From: Aegilops tauschii subsp. strangulata
Lineage: Eukaryota > Streptophyta > Magnoliopsida > Poales > Poaceae
Reading direction: 5' to 3'
DNA: 64,000 nucleotides
Assembly (NCBI RefSeq): GCF_002575655.3
Contig: NC_053039.3
Coordinates: 222,723,622 to 222,787,621, forward strand
A program made the translations under genes and the position numbers. Under the pieces are notes generated by a model that did no database searches, was not told the DNA's origin, and saw nothing but the letters and a program-made list of their open reading frames with translations. Within the stretch, counting starts at the first letter, position 1. The number at the start of each line of letters is the position of its first letter. Positions 42,197 through 53,575 of the stretch are shown here, one piece after another.

Positions 42197-43760
42197 TGAT
42201 ACGTCTCCAACGTATCTATAATTTTTGATTGTTCCGTTCTATATTATATTCTATTTTGGACATTATTGGGCTTTATTATACACTTTTATATTATTTTTGG
42301 GACTAACCTATTAACCGGAGGCCCAGCCCAGAATTGATGTTTTTTGCCTATTTCAGAGTTTCGCAGAAAAAGAATATCAAACGGAATGAAACCTTCGGAA
42401 ACGTGATTTTTGGAACGAACGTGATCCAGAGGACTTGGACCCAACGTCAAGAAAGCAACCAGGAAGGCACGAGGTAGGGGGCACGCCTACCCCCCCCTAG
42501 GCACGCCCTCCACCCTCGTGGGGCCCATGTTGCTCCACCGACGTACTTCTTCCTCCTATATATACCTACATACCCCCAAACTACCAGAAAAGGAGCCAAA
42601 AACCTAATTCCACCGCCGCAACCTTCTGTACCCGTGAGATCCCATCTTGGGTCCTTTTCCGGAGCTCCGCCGAAGGGGCCATCGATCATGGAGGGCTTCT
42701 ACATCAACACCATAGCCTCTCCGATGATGTGTGAGTAGTTTACATTAGACCTTTGGGTCCATAGTTATTAGCTAGATGGCTTCTTCTCTCTCTTTGGATC
42801 TCAATACAATGTTCTCCCCCTCTCTTGTGGAGATCTATTCGATGTAATCTTCTTTTGCGGTGTGTTTGTTGAGACCGATGAATTGTGGGTTTATGATCAA
42901 GTTTATCTATGAACAATATTTGAATCTTCTCTGAATTCTTTTATGTATGATTGGTTATCTTTGCAAGTCTCTTCGAATTATCAGATTGGTTTGGCCTACT
43001 AGATTGATCTTTCTTGCAATGGGAGAAGTTCTTAGCTTTGGGTTCAATCTTGCGGTGTCCTTTCCCAGTGACAGTAGGGGCAGCAAGGCACATATTGTAT
43101 TGTTGACATCGAGGATAACAAGATGGGGTTTATATCATATTGCATGAGTTTATCCCTCTACATCATGTCATCTTACTTAAAGCGTTACTCTGTTCTTTTG
43201 AACTTAATACTCTAGATGCATGCTGGATAGCGGTCGATGTGTGGAGTAATAGTAGTTGATGCAGGAAGGAGTCGGTCTACTTGTCGCGAACGTGATGCCT
43301 ATATACATGATCATACCTAGATATTCTCATAACTATGCTCAATTCTGTCAATTGCTCAACAGTAATTTGTTTACCCACCGTAATACTTATGCTCTCGAGA
43401 GAAGCCACTAGTGAAACCTATGGCCCCCGGGTCTATTTTCCATCATATTAATCTTCCAACACTTAGTTATTTTTGTTGCCTTTTATTTTACTTTGCATCT
43501 TTATCATAAAAATACCAAAAATATTATCTTATCATATCTATCAGATCTCACTTTCGTAAGTGACCGTGAAGGGATTGACAACCCCTTTATTGCGTTGGTT
43601 GCGAGGATTTTCTTTGTTTGTGTAGGTGCGAGGGACTCGTGTGTGGCCTCCTACTGGATTGATACCTTGGTTCTCAAAACTGAGGGAAATACTTACGCTG
43701 CTTTACTGCATCACCCTTTCCTCTTCAAGGGAAAACCAACGCAGTGCTCAAGAGGTAGCA
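42197..43760 (+). repeat. 3' LTR of the gag-protease Gypsy element
   Basis: 1564 bp, followed by TGCAC (43761-43765). It is a few percent different from the 5' LTR. Confidence 0.95.
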
Positions 43761-43765
43761 TGCAC

Positions 43766-45218
43766 CATTGCGACAGTTCATCGTGTTGAGACACCACGTG
43801 ATGATCGGGTGTGATAGACTCTATGTTCACATACAACTGGTGCAAGATAGTTTTGCACATGCGGAATACTCGGGTTAAACTTGACGAGCCTGGCATGTAC
43901 AGACATGGCCTCGGAAAAGTAGAGACCGAAAGGTCGAACGTGAATCATATAGTAGATATGATCAACATAGAGATGTTTACCATTGATGACTACTTCATCT
44001 CACGTGATGATCGGACATGGTTTAGTTGATTTGGATCACGTATCATTTAGATGACTTGAGGGATGTCTATGTAAGTGGGAGTTCTTAAGTAATTTGATTA
44101 ATTGAACTTTAATTTATCATGAACTTTGTCCTGATAGTATTTGCAAATTATGTTGTAGATCAATAGCTCGCGTTGTAGCTCCCCTGTGTGTTTGATATGT
44201 TCCTAGAGAAAACTAACTTGAAAGATGATAGTAGCAATGATGCGAACTGGGTCCATGATCTGAGGATTATCCTCATTGTTGCCCAGAAGAATTATGTCCT
44301 TGATGTGCCGCTAGGTGACAAACCTGTTGCAGGAGCTGATGCAGACGTTATGAACATTTGACAAGCTCAACATGATGACTACTTGATAGTTTAGTGCGCC
44401 ATGCTTTACGGCTTAGAATCGGGGCTTCAAAGACATTTTTGAATGCCGTGAAACATATGAGATGTTCCAAGATCTGAAATTGGTATTTCAGACTCATGCC
44501 CGTGTCGAGAGCTATGAGACCTCTAACAAGTACTTTGCCTACAAGATGGAGGAGAATAGCTCCACCAGTGAGCATGTGCTCAGAATGTCTGGGTACTAGA
44601 ATCGCTTGAATCAAGTGGGAGTTAATCTTCCAGATAAGATAGTGATTGACAGAGTTCTCTAGTCACTATCACCAAAGCTACTAGAACTTCGTGATAAACT
44701 ATAATATGCAAGGGATAACGAAAATGATTCCCGAGCTCTTCGCGATGCTGAAATCGGCAAAGGTAGAAATCAAGAAAGAGCATCAAGTCTTGATGGTTGA
44801 CAAGGCCACTAGTTTCAAGTAAAAGGTTAAGGGAAAGAAAGGGAACTTCAAGAAGAATGGCAAGCAAGTTGCCACTCCCATGAAGAAGCCCAAAGCTAGA
44901 CCCAAGCCTGAAACTAAGTACTTCTACTGCAAAGGAAATAGTCACTGGAAGCATAATTGCCCCAGATACTTGGCGGATAAGAAGGATGGCAAAGTGAACA
45001 AAGGTATACTTGATATACGTGTTATTGATGTGTACTTTACTAGTGTTTATAGAAACCCCTCGGTATTTGATACTAGTTCAGTTGCTAAGAGTAGTAACTC
45101 GAAACAGGAGTTGCAAAATAAACAGAGACTAGCTAAGGACGAGGTGACTATGTGTGTTGGAAGTAATTCCAAGGTTGATACGATCACCGTCATACATTCC
45201 CTCTACCTTTGGGATTAG
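43766..45218 (+). pseudogene. Angela leader end and gag, degenerate
   Basis: Leader sequence runs to about 44195, then gag with several stops (for example TGA at 44360 and TAG at 44597). The nucleic-acid-binding knuckle at about 44915-44960 reads FYCKGNSHWKHNC; the first cysteine of the usual CCHC set is replaced (YFYC), so the knuckle would not bind zinc normally. The gag of this family forms the virus-like particle. This copy cannot make it. Confidence 0.85.
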
Positions 45219-46158
45219 TGTTGAACATAAAAAAATGTTATTTGGTGTTTGCGTTGAGCATGAATATGATTAGATCATGTTTATTGCAATAAGGTTATTC
45301 ATTTAAGTCAGAGAATAATTGTTGTTCTGTTTATATGAATAAAACCTTCTATGGTCATACACCCAATGTGAATGGTTTATTGAATCTCGATCGTAGTGAT
45401 ACACATATTCACAATATTGATGCAAAAAGATGCAAAGTTGATAATGATAGTGCAACATATTTATGGCACTGCCGTTTAGGTCATATTGGTGTAAAGTGCA
45501 TGAAGAAACTCCATGCAGATAGATTTTGGAATCACTTGATTATGAATCATTTGATACTTGCAAACCATCCCTCATGGGCAAGATGACTAAAACTCTGTTC
45601 TCTAGAACAATGGAGCGAGCTAATAACTTACTGCAAATAATACATACCGATGTATGCGGTCCTATGAGTGTTGAAGCATGTGGCGGGTATCATTATTTTC
45701 CCAGCTTCACAAATGATTTGAGTAGGTATGGGTATATCTACTTAATGAAACACAAGTCTGAAAAATTTGAAAAGTTCAAAGAATTTCAGAGTGAAGTGGA
45801 TAATCATCATAACAAGAAAATAAAATTTCTATGATCTGATCGCGGAGGCTAATATTTGAGTTACGAGTTTGGCCTTCATTTAAAACAATGTGGAATAGTT
45901 TCACAACTCAGGCCACCTGGAACACCACAGCGTAATGGTGTGCCTGAATGTCGTAACCGTACTTTATTAGATATGGTGCGATCTATGATGTCTCTTACCG
46001 ATTTACCGCTATCGTTTTGGGGTAATGCATTAGAGACAACTGCATTCACGTTAAATAGGGCACCATCTAAATCCGTTGAGACGACACCGTATGAACTATG
46101 GTTTGGCAAGAAACCTAAGCTGTCATTTATAAAGTTTGGGGTTGCGATGCTTATGTGA
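45219..46158 (+). pseudogene. Angela protease remnant and integrase
   Basis: The GAG-pre-integrase motif LWHCRLGHIGVKCMKKL (about 45460-45510) precedes an integrase core with HTDVCGPM, then SDRGG after a stop at 45833, then GTPQRNGVPECRNRTLLD carrying the catalytic Glu. The Copia order (integrase before RT) is kept. At least three frame breaks are visible (about 45530, 45833 and 45858). Confidence 0.88.
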
Positions 46159-46604
46159 AAAAGCTTCAGCCTGATAAGCTTGAACCCAAATCGGAGAAAT
46201 GCGTCTTCATAGGATACCCAAAAGAAACTGTTGGGTACACCTTATATCACAAATCCGAAGGCAAGATCTTTATTGCTAAGAATGGATCCTTTCTAGAGAA
46301 GGAGTTTCTCTCGAAAGAAGTGAGTAGGAGGAAAGTAGAACTTGATGAGGTAATTGTACCTTCTCTCGAATTGGAAAGTAGCTCATCACAGAAAACCGTT
46401 CCCGTGAAGCCTACACCAACTAGAGAGGAAGCTAATGATAATGATCATGAAACTTCAGATCAAGTTACTACCGAACCTCGTAGGTCAACCAGAGCACGTT
46501 TCGCACCAGAGTGGTACGGTAATCCTGGTCTGGAAGTCATGTTACTAGACCATGACGAACCTACGAACTATGAAGAAGCAATGATGAGCCCAGATTCTGA
46601 TTAA
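46159..46604 (+). pseudogene. Angela integrase C-terminus / linker
   Basis: The frame has KCVFIGYPKETVGYTLYH, the standard Copia block after the integrase, then a Ser/Glu-rich linker and RRSTRARFAPEWYG before RT. It ends at the TAA at 46602-46604. Confidence 0.85.
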
Positions 46605-47291
46605 TGGCTTAAGGCCATTAAATCTGAGATAGGATCCATGTAAGAGAATGAAGTGTGGACTTTGGTTGACTTGCATGATGATCGGTGAGCCATAGAGAAT
46701 AAATCGATCTTCAAGAAGAAGACTGGCGTTGATGGTAATTTTACTGTCTAGAAAGCTCGACTTGTCACGAAAGGTTTTCGACAAGTTCAAGGGTTGACTA
46801 TGATTAGAATTTCTCACCCGTAGCGATGCTTAAGTCTGTCTGGATCATGTTAGCAATTGCCGCATTTTATGAAATATGGCAAATGGATGTCAAAACTCCA
46901 TTCCTTCATGGATTTTTAAAAAGAAGAGTTGTATATGATGCAACCAGAAGGTTTTGTTGATCCTAAAGGTGCTAACAAAGTGTGTAAGCTCCAGCGATCC
47001 ATCTGTGGACTGGTGCATGCATCTCGGAGTTGGAATATACGCTTTGATGAGGTGATCAAAGCATATGGTTTTATACAGACTTACGGTGAAGCCTGTATTT
47101 ACAAGAAAGTGAGTGGGAGCTCTGTAGCATTTCTGATAGTATATGTGGATGACATATTGTTGATTGGAAACGATATAGAATTTCTGGATAGCATAAGAGG
47201 ATACTTGAATAAGAATTTTTCAATGAAAGACCTCGATGAAGCTACTTACGTATTGAGCATCAAGATCTATAGGGATAGATCAGATGTTTAA
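46605..47291 (+). pseudogene. Angela reverse transcriptase
   Basis: Copia RT blocks are WQMDVKTPFLHGFL (about 46879-46920), QPEGFVDPKGANKVCKLQRS, and the catalytic IVYVDDILLIGND near 47134-47172. Several stops (such as 46642, 46686 and 46751) and a frame change near 46922 disable it. Confidence 0.88.
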
Positions 47292-47989
47292 TAGAACTTT
47301 CACAAAGCACATACCTTGACAAAGTTTTCAAGAAGTTCAAAATAGATCAGTCAAAGAAAGGATTCTTGCCTGTGTTGCAAGAAGTAGAGTAAGACTCAAA
47401 AAACCTGACCACGGCAAAATATAGAAAGCGAATGAAAGTCATTCCCTATGCCTCAGCCATAGGTTCTATAAAGTACGCTATGCTGTGTACCAGACTTGTT
47501 GTGTGCCTTGCCATGAGTTTGGCAAGGGGGTACAATAGTGATCCAGGAGTAGATCACTAGACAACGGTCAAAATTATCCTTAGAGGAGTTAGGAAACATT
47601 TCTCGGTTATGAAGGTGATAAAGAGTTCATCGTAAAGAGTTACATCAATGCAAGCTTCTACACTGATCCAGATGACTTTGAGTCTCAATCTGGATACATA
47701 TTGAAAGTGGGAGCAATTAGCTAGAATAGCTCCATGCAGAGCATTGTAGACATAGAAATTTGCGAAATACATACGGATCTGAATGTGGAAGACCCGTTGA
47801 CTAAACCTCTCTCACAAGCAAAACATGATCACACCTTAGTACTCTTTGAGTGTTAATCACATAGCGATGTGAACTAGATTATTGACTATAGTAAAGTCTC
47901 TGGGTATTGGTCACATGACGATGTGAACTATGGGTGTTAATCACATGACGATGTGAACTAGATTCTTGACTCTAGTGCAAGTGGGAGAC
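47292..47989 (+). pseudogene. Angela RNase H remnant and polypurine tract
   Basis: Broken RNase H sequence reaches about 47830 (EDPLTKPLSQAKHD is recognisable at about 47788-47828). Short repeats of CACATGACGATGTGAACTA follow. The polypurine tract AAGTGGGAGAC ends at 47989. Confidence 0.8.
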
Positions 47990-49727
47990 TGAAGGAAATA
48001 TGCCCTAGAGGCAATAATAAAGTTGTTATTTTATATTTCCTTATTCATGATAAAGGTTTATTATTCATGCTAGAATTGTATTGATCGGAAACCTAAATAC
48101 ATGTGTGAATAAATAGACAGACACTATGTCCCCAGTAAACCTCTACTAGACTAGCTCGTTGATCAAAGATGGTTAAGGTTTCCTAACCATGGACATGTGT
48201 TGTCATTTGATAACGAGATCAAATCATTAGCAGAACGATGTGATGGACAAGACCCATCTGTTAGCTTAGCAAAATGATCGTTAAGTTTTATTGCTATTGC
48301 TTTCTTCATGTCATATACGTATTCCTTTAACTATGAGATTATGCAACTCCCGGATACCGGAGGAATACCTTGTTTGCGATCAAACATCACAACATAACTT
48401 GGTGATTATAAAGATGCTCTACAGGTATGTCTAAAGGTGTTTGTTGGGTTGGCATAGATCAAGATTAGGATTTGTCACTCCAAGTATTGGAGAGGTATCT
48501 CTGGGCCCTCTCGGTAATACACATCATAAGAAGCCTTGCAAGCAATGTGACTAATGAGTTAGTTGCGGGATGATGTATTACAGAACGAGTAAAGATACTT
48601 GCCGGTAACGAGATTGAACTAGGTATGAAGATACCAACCATCGAATCTCGGGCAAGTAACATACAGACGACAAAGGGAATAACGCATGTTGTCATTATGG
48701 TATGGCCGATAAAGATCTTCATAGAATATGTGGGAACCAATATGAGCATCCAGGTTCCGTTGTTGCTTATTGACCGGAGAGGTGTCCCGGTCATGTCTAC
48801 ATAGTTCTCGAACCCGTAGGGTCCGCACGCTTAACGTTCGATGGCGATTTCATATTATATGAGTTATGTGATTTGGTGACCGAATGTTGTTCGGAGTTCT
48901 GTATGAGATCACGGACATGACGAGGAGTCTCAAAATGGTCGAGAGGTAAATATTCATATAAAGGACGATGATATTCGAACACCGGAAGTGTTTCGGGGTG
49001 TACCGGGTACATATCAGAGTACCGGGGGGTTAGCGGAACCCCTCGGGGGATTAATGGGCCTTATAGGCCATAGGAGGGGAGCACACCAGCCCACAAGGGG
49101 TGGCGTGCCCCCCTAAGGAAGGAGGCCGAATAGGAGAAGGAGAAGGGGGTTCGGCCCCCCTTTCCTTCCTTCCCCCTCTCTTCCCTTTTCCCCCTTCCGG
49201 TAAAAGGAAAAGGGGGGATTGGAATAGGGCCCCCAAGTAGGATTCCTCCTACTTGGGGCGCCCAATGCAGCTCCCCTCCCCTCCCCCTCCCACCTATATA
49301 TACGTCGGGAGAGGGCACCTAGAACACACACCAACAATTGTTAGCCGTGTGCGGTTCCCCCCTCCACAGTTTACACCTCCGGTCATATTCACGTAGTGTG
49401 TAGGCGAAGCCCTGCACGGATCACTTCACCATCATCGTCACCATGCCATCGTGCTGACGGAACTCTCCGTAGACACTTTGCTGGATCAAGAGTTCGAGGG
49501 ACGTCATTGAGCTGAACGTGTGCAGAACTCGAAGGTGTCGTACGTTCGGTGCTTGATTGGTCGGAACGAGAAGAAGTTCGACTACATCAACCGCGTTGTC
49601 AAATGCTTCCGCTTTCGGTCTAGAGGGTACACGGACACACTCTCCCCTCTCGTTGCTATGCATATCCTAGATAGATCTTGCGTGAGCGTAGGAATTTTTT
49701 TGAAATTGCATGCTACGTTTCCCAACA
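47990..49727 (+). repeat. Angela 3' LTR
   Basis: 1738 bp, TGAAGGAAATATGCCCTAGA...CCCAACA. The first bases differ from the usual TGTTGGAAATATG. The TATA box is near 49295. Confidence 0.95.
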
Positions 49728-50649
49728 TGCACAATATGGGCATTCCGCTTCACCTTGTTCAGCAACCAGAATGTATTTCGCCTCTTTCTTTACCGTCTTT
49801 AATAGTACAAGTATACAATTGTGGTTCATCATTCTTTATTTGGTTCTTATGTAATTCTTGAACATATGTACCTATGAATCGAATAATGCATTGGTTGCTT
49901 GAACCTGATGGATATGAATAAAGCTATAGCATACATTCAAATTCAAATCCGGTACAATTTGAAATAGCAGCAATTAAATTATGGTGAAATTACGCTCTCC
50001 AGGTCGTTACGGCACACACGGTATGTTTGCGACATACACCATAATCCGACACGGTTCATAGAGAGGAAACGTGTGCAAGCATGCACACAGTTGTCATTTG
50101 CAAAGCGTGTGCGATGTCACACAATATCACAAACGGTGCAGGCAAACTAAACATTTGTGATAGTTGCCTTATCGTACACGATTCACAACCATGAACTGTT
50201 TCTGATGCGGTATGCATTGTAAATGTTGCATCACAGAATAGCATGTGCCATAGTCGTCGTGTACGACGATGTTATGACGGTCCGACGTTTCGTAATCCTG
50301 TCCGACACTCGTACGATGATTAGCTAATCTTCTTAATTATTTATCACATACGGGTTGGGAAAAGCGAATGTGTGTGATTGTCTGCTTATCATACACGTTC
50401 TATAATCGTGAACTGTTTGTGATGGGCCGCGCATCATAAACATAGCACCACAGAATACCGACTGTGATGGCAATGCGAGCACGAACGAGTAGCTAGTACT
50501 GTATATGCATCAAGGCTCCCTATCCCCGACGGTTTGTGGGTCGTGTGGGAAGGACCCCCTCTGTCACAGTCACTCACTTGGCGACTGTTCCAAATGCCGT
50601 CGCGAAAAGGGGTTAAAAACCGTTTGTATAGCACCTCGATGTACCAGTG
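49728..50649 (-). mobile_element. Second CACTA-like right end
   Basis: From the right, the minus strand begins CACTGGTACATCGAGGTGCT (50649 inward). CACACGGTTTGTG-type subterminal repeats fill about 49990-50510 in both orientations. 49728-49985 is AT-rich with AATAAAGC near 49918 and may be a gene 3' end; no frame supports it. The terminus differs from that at 32835 and also faces right, so these are two different elements, both incomplete. Confidence 0.55.
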
Positions 50650-51386
50650 AAATGATGCCCAACTACAAATATCTCAAGCCAACGGAAGTCATTGGTAGAA
50701 TTGTTGCTCATAAGATGTCACTCAAGGATAAGGAAGAGCTTCACAACAAGTCTAGTGGTGCTTACAAAGCTTCATGTGATGCTCCTACAACATCAAGTGA
50801 GAAACAAGTCTTCAATGAAGAATTGAGCTTAATGGTGAAGAACTTCAACAAGTTCTACAAGAGTAGAAGCAAAGAGAGAGAAGTTCCAAGTCAAGGTCCT
50901 ATAATGACAAAAGATCTTCTAGTCATGATCGCAATTGCTACAATTGTGGAAGACCCAGACACTACTCCAATGAGTGTACGACTCCCTACAAGAGAAGAGA
51001 AGATTCACCTAAAAGGAGAAGTAAAATAGATGAATCACCACCAAGAGAGGGAAGGAGTAGAGATGATCGTTATGAACGAAGACCCTCTCGTAGAAGCAAG
51101 GATTCGAAAAGGAAGGACAAGTCATCAAAGAGCTACACAAGACGAAGACATCAAGCTCATGTTGGTGAATGGGTATCCGGTTCCGACTCCGACAACTACT
51201 CCGAGAGAAGTTATCACTCTGACTCCGAATATACTCAAGATGAAGGTGTTGTCGGTCTTGCACTTGTGCCATCCAACTCCTAAGACATATTTGACTCACC
51301 AAATGAAGGAATTGGAAGATGCTTCATGGCTAAAGGCCCTAAGGTATCACACCCCGGGTATGTTGATTTCAATAGTGATGAAGATG
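50650..51386 (+). pseudogene. Copia gag, N-terminal part, interrupted by the LINE
   Basis: From 50652 the frame reads MMPNYKYLKPTEVIGRIVAH, a Copia gag capsid ending, and shifts near 50890-50900 into a frame with the CCHC knuckle CYNCGRPRHYSNEC (about 50935-50976). An Arg/Ser-rich stretch follows. A stop at 51281 lies before the LINE target site AGTGATGAAGATG (51374-51386). The same gag continues at 62747. The 5' part of the element is missing left of 50650. Confidence 0.82.
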
Positions 51387-51540
51387 TTGTAAGGGGAGTC
51401 AGCACAACAATAGAAAGAATGGCGCTCCCCCCACCCCTAAACCCTAGCACGCCGGCGATCTCCACACACCTCCAGTGATTTGGTGATTGGCTCCGATCAT
51501 CTTCTTTGGCGTCTCTGATCTTTATTCCCATCCCCTTTGT

Positions 51541-52533
51541 GATGGGTTCTTCTTCTGGATCTACTCTTGGCTTGGATTTCCCCAAGGGTAGAGTTTTTGC
51601 CGATGAGACCTATAATGCCTCGGGCCTTTCAGTTCATCATATGGGGAATATGGGATCATTTACCCTAGTGGTCTTATTCAGTAGGCATGACTTTCGGCTC
51701 ACGGAGGATTCTGTGGCGGCGGCACTTGAATCTGCGTTGGGAGGTTCTGCCATCGATCTCATGGTCTCTGCCATTTGGGGATAAGGTATTCAGCTTTAAT
51801 GTTTCATGCAAGGATGTTGGTTTGTACATTGTGGATATACGATCCTTCTCCTACCCTCAATTCAAATGTTACTTTCATCTGTGGGGAAATGGGGGACCAA
51901 ATTGGGTTCGTGAGTTCAAAATTTGGAAGAAGGAGTGTGATGCGGAATGGATTTTAGTTAGCCCTTCCAAGCGTAGAGCTGCTCTGGGTCTTCGAGCGAT
52001 GCATAATCCGCCTGCAAAGTCTGCACTGAAATTTAGTTCTTTAGTTTGTAAGAAGCTATCTTTTGCTATGTTTCAAAACTAAAATGTTTGCAAAGGCTAT
52101 CGTTATCATGCATCTACCGATTGCATCACTACTACTGAGTTTGCTGGCTATCGTATACCGGACAATGAGCGTGTGCTTATTCATCCACCTTAGCCCATTG
52201 ATCTTCAATGGACAGTGGCCTTGTCTCTGATTGTTGTTTGCACGGTGGGCTCGTCGGTGATTCAACAACACCGTGATTTGCGTTGTCTATCTCCAGTTTC
52301 TACGAAACTTACCCTGCATGAGACGCGTTCTTTGAATGCCCATGATGGGCCTTCTGCTCCTAGGCCCATCTCATCTTTTTTGGGTCCCTCTAATGAATTG
52401 ATTGGGCCTAGCCCAGTTAGTTCCCCCCAGGAAGTTCCAGAGTCTTAGGAGGCGCATGTGGCTTTTGAAACCATGATTGATAATATGGTTGAGGAGATCT
52501 TGACTTGCCAAAAGTGTTCTTTATCTGGTCACT
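51541..52533 (+). pseudogene. LINE ORF1, N-terminal half
   Basis: The frame starts MGSSSGSTLGLDFPKGRVFA at 51541 and shifts near 51780 into a region with FHLWGNGGPNWVREFKIWKK, typical of the N-terminal domain of wheat LINE ORF1 proteins. Stops follow at 52080 and 52193. The first zinc knuckle ILTCQKCSLSGHFEK begins at about 52498. Confidence 0.8.
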
Positions 52534-53575
52534 TTGAAAAAAAACTGCCCCCTCAATATTGTTTGTTTGGCATGCTCACGTGTGGGCCACAGTAAGCGGG
52601 ATTGTGTGAGGATTGCAACCGAGCAGGGATTATTTTGGAGGCCAAAATATCAGCCACCTCCTCCGGTTCCCAATACCGGTCTCGAGTCTGCCGCCACCTC
52701 TTCTGTTAGGGCCATCTCGTCTAGTCCATTAACTTCTCCACCAAAAACCCCTGTAGACAGCCCTCCGGCGACTCCCCCACCACCAACTTCAGCTCCGGCT
52801 TCGCCATTCCCAGCTCGTCCTTCCGAGCCCATGGCGGTCTTTGCCATTGATCCTCTTTGGTACGTGCCTATTGGCCACCACATCATTGATGGTGGTGCCA
52901 ATCGCGTGTCGAGGACTTTCGTCATGCCACCATCTCCAATTACGAAGCGGCATGAGGAGTATGTGGTGGCCGAGGTGATGCCATTACCGCCGCTGAATCA
53001 GGTGGGACCTGTGCTTGAAGCTGTGGTCGACTTCTTGGAGAACAGAGGAGTTCAGGTTCGGTCTGCTCAGCCCTGGGTTTGCAGCGTGGGTCTATTTCAG
53101 TTACAGGGTGCTGGAGTTCGTTTCCCTCTTTTGCAATTGCCGCCGCAGCCATTGGGGAATGATACTTGTGTTCGTTTCCACAAACATGATGAAGGGTTTG
53201 GTTTTAGAGGAGCTCATGGTTTTCGTGATGGTTGTCTGATGTTCCTGGGGATTCCTCTTGATCTTCGTAACACGGAGAATATCAGCGCCGCTGTCAACAC
53301 TTTTGGCAAGTTTCAGCATTGGATTGAAGATGATCCTTATATGGTCAGATCGATTGTGTTTGTGTCTTTCCTGGAAGATATATTGGTCCCAGGAGATGTA
53401 GCTTTCACTGATTATGCAGTCGATGGTGGTGCTAAGGTCTCATGGACAGCACCATGCTATATTTTAGGTGCAAATTTTGCAGACCAGATGCCCGAGGATG
53501 AAGATCCAATGCCTCTTGAGGTAATCCCCATCCATTGCCAGGAGCTCTGATCCCAGATATGCACAATTTTGTTCT
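52534..53575 (+). pseudogene. LINE ORF1, zinc knuckle and middle part
   Basis: An extra A in the run near 52536-52543 shifts the frame inside the first knuckle. The second knuckle is CLACSRVGHSKRDC. A Pro/Ser-rich linker (about 52650-52830) and a 200-residue domain of unknown structure follow. The frame breaks near 53530 and the sequence is cut at 53580 by the solo LTR. ORF1 is the RNA-binding chaperone of the LINE particle. Confidence 0.85.

Larger units (their letters stand above)
36461..43765 (+). mobile_element. Gypsy element encoding gag-protease only (Sabrina-like), including both TSDs
   Basis: LTRs are 36466-38047 (1582 bp) and 42197-43760 (1564 bp), both TGATACGTCTCCAACGTATC...TAGCA, with exact TGCAC duplications. 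The 4.15 kb interior has a primer binding site, one gag-protease frame and 2.8 kb of non-coding DNA, with no RT, RNase H or integrase. It is structurally complete (LTRs, primer site, polypurine tract, TSD), so it most likely moved using enzymes supplied in trans. Confidence 0.93.
32863..49727 (+). mobile_element. Angela/WIS/BARE-1 type Copia retrotransposon, degenerate, hosting two insertions
   Basis: The 3' LTR (47990-49727) carries the hallmark GGAAATATGCCCTAGAGGC and ends CCCAACA. The internal parts 33936-34584, 36273-36465 and 43766-47989 read through the two nested Gypsy insertions as one leader-gag-pol sequence. Removing the nested DNA leaves about 7.9 kb, plus the missing 665 bases of 5' LTR, close to the usual 8.5-9 kb. 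The coding region has many stops and frameshifts, and the two LTRs differ clearly more than those of elements A or B, so this is an older insertion. Confidence 0.93.
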
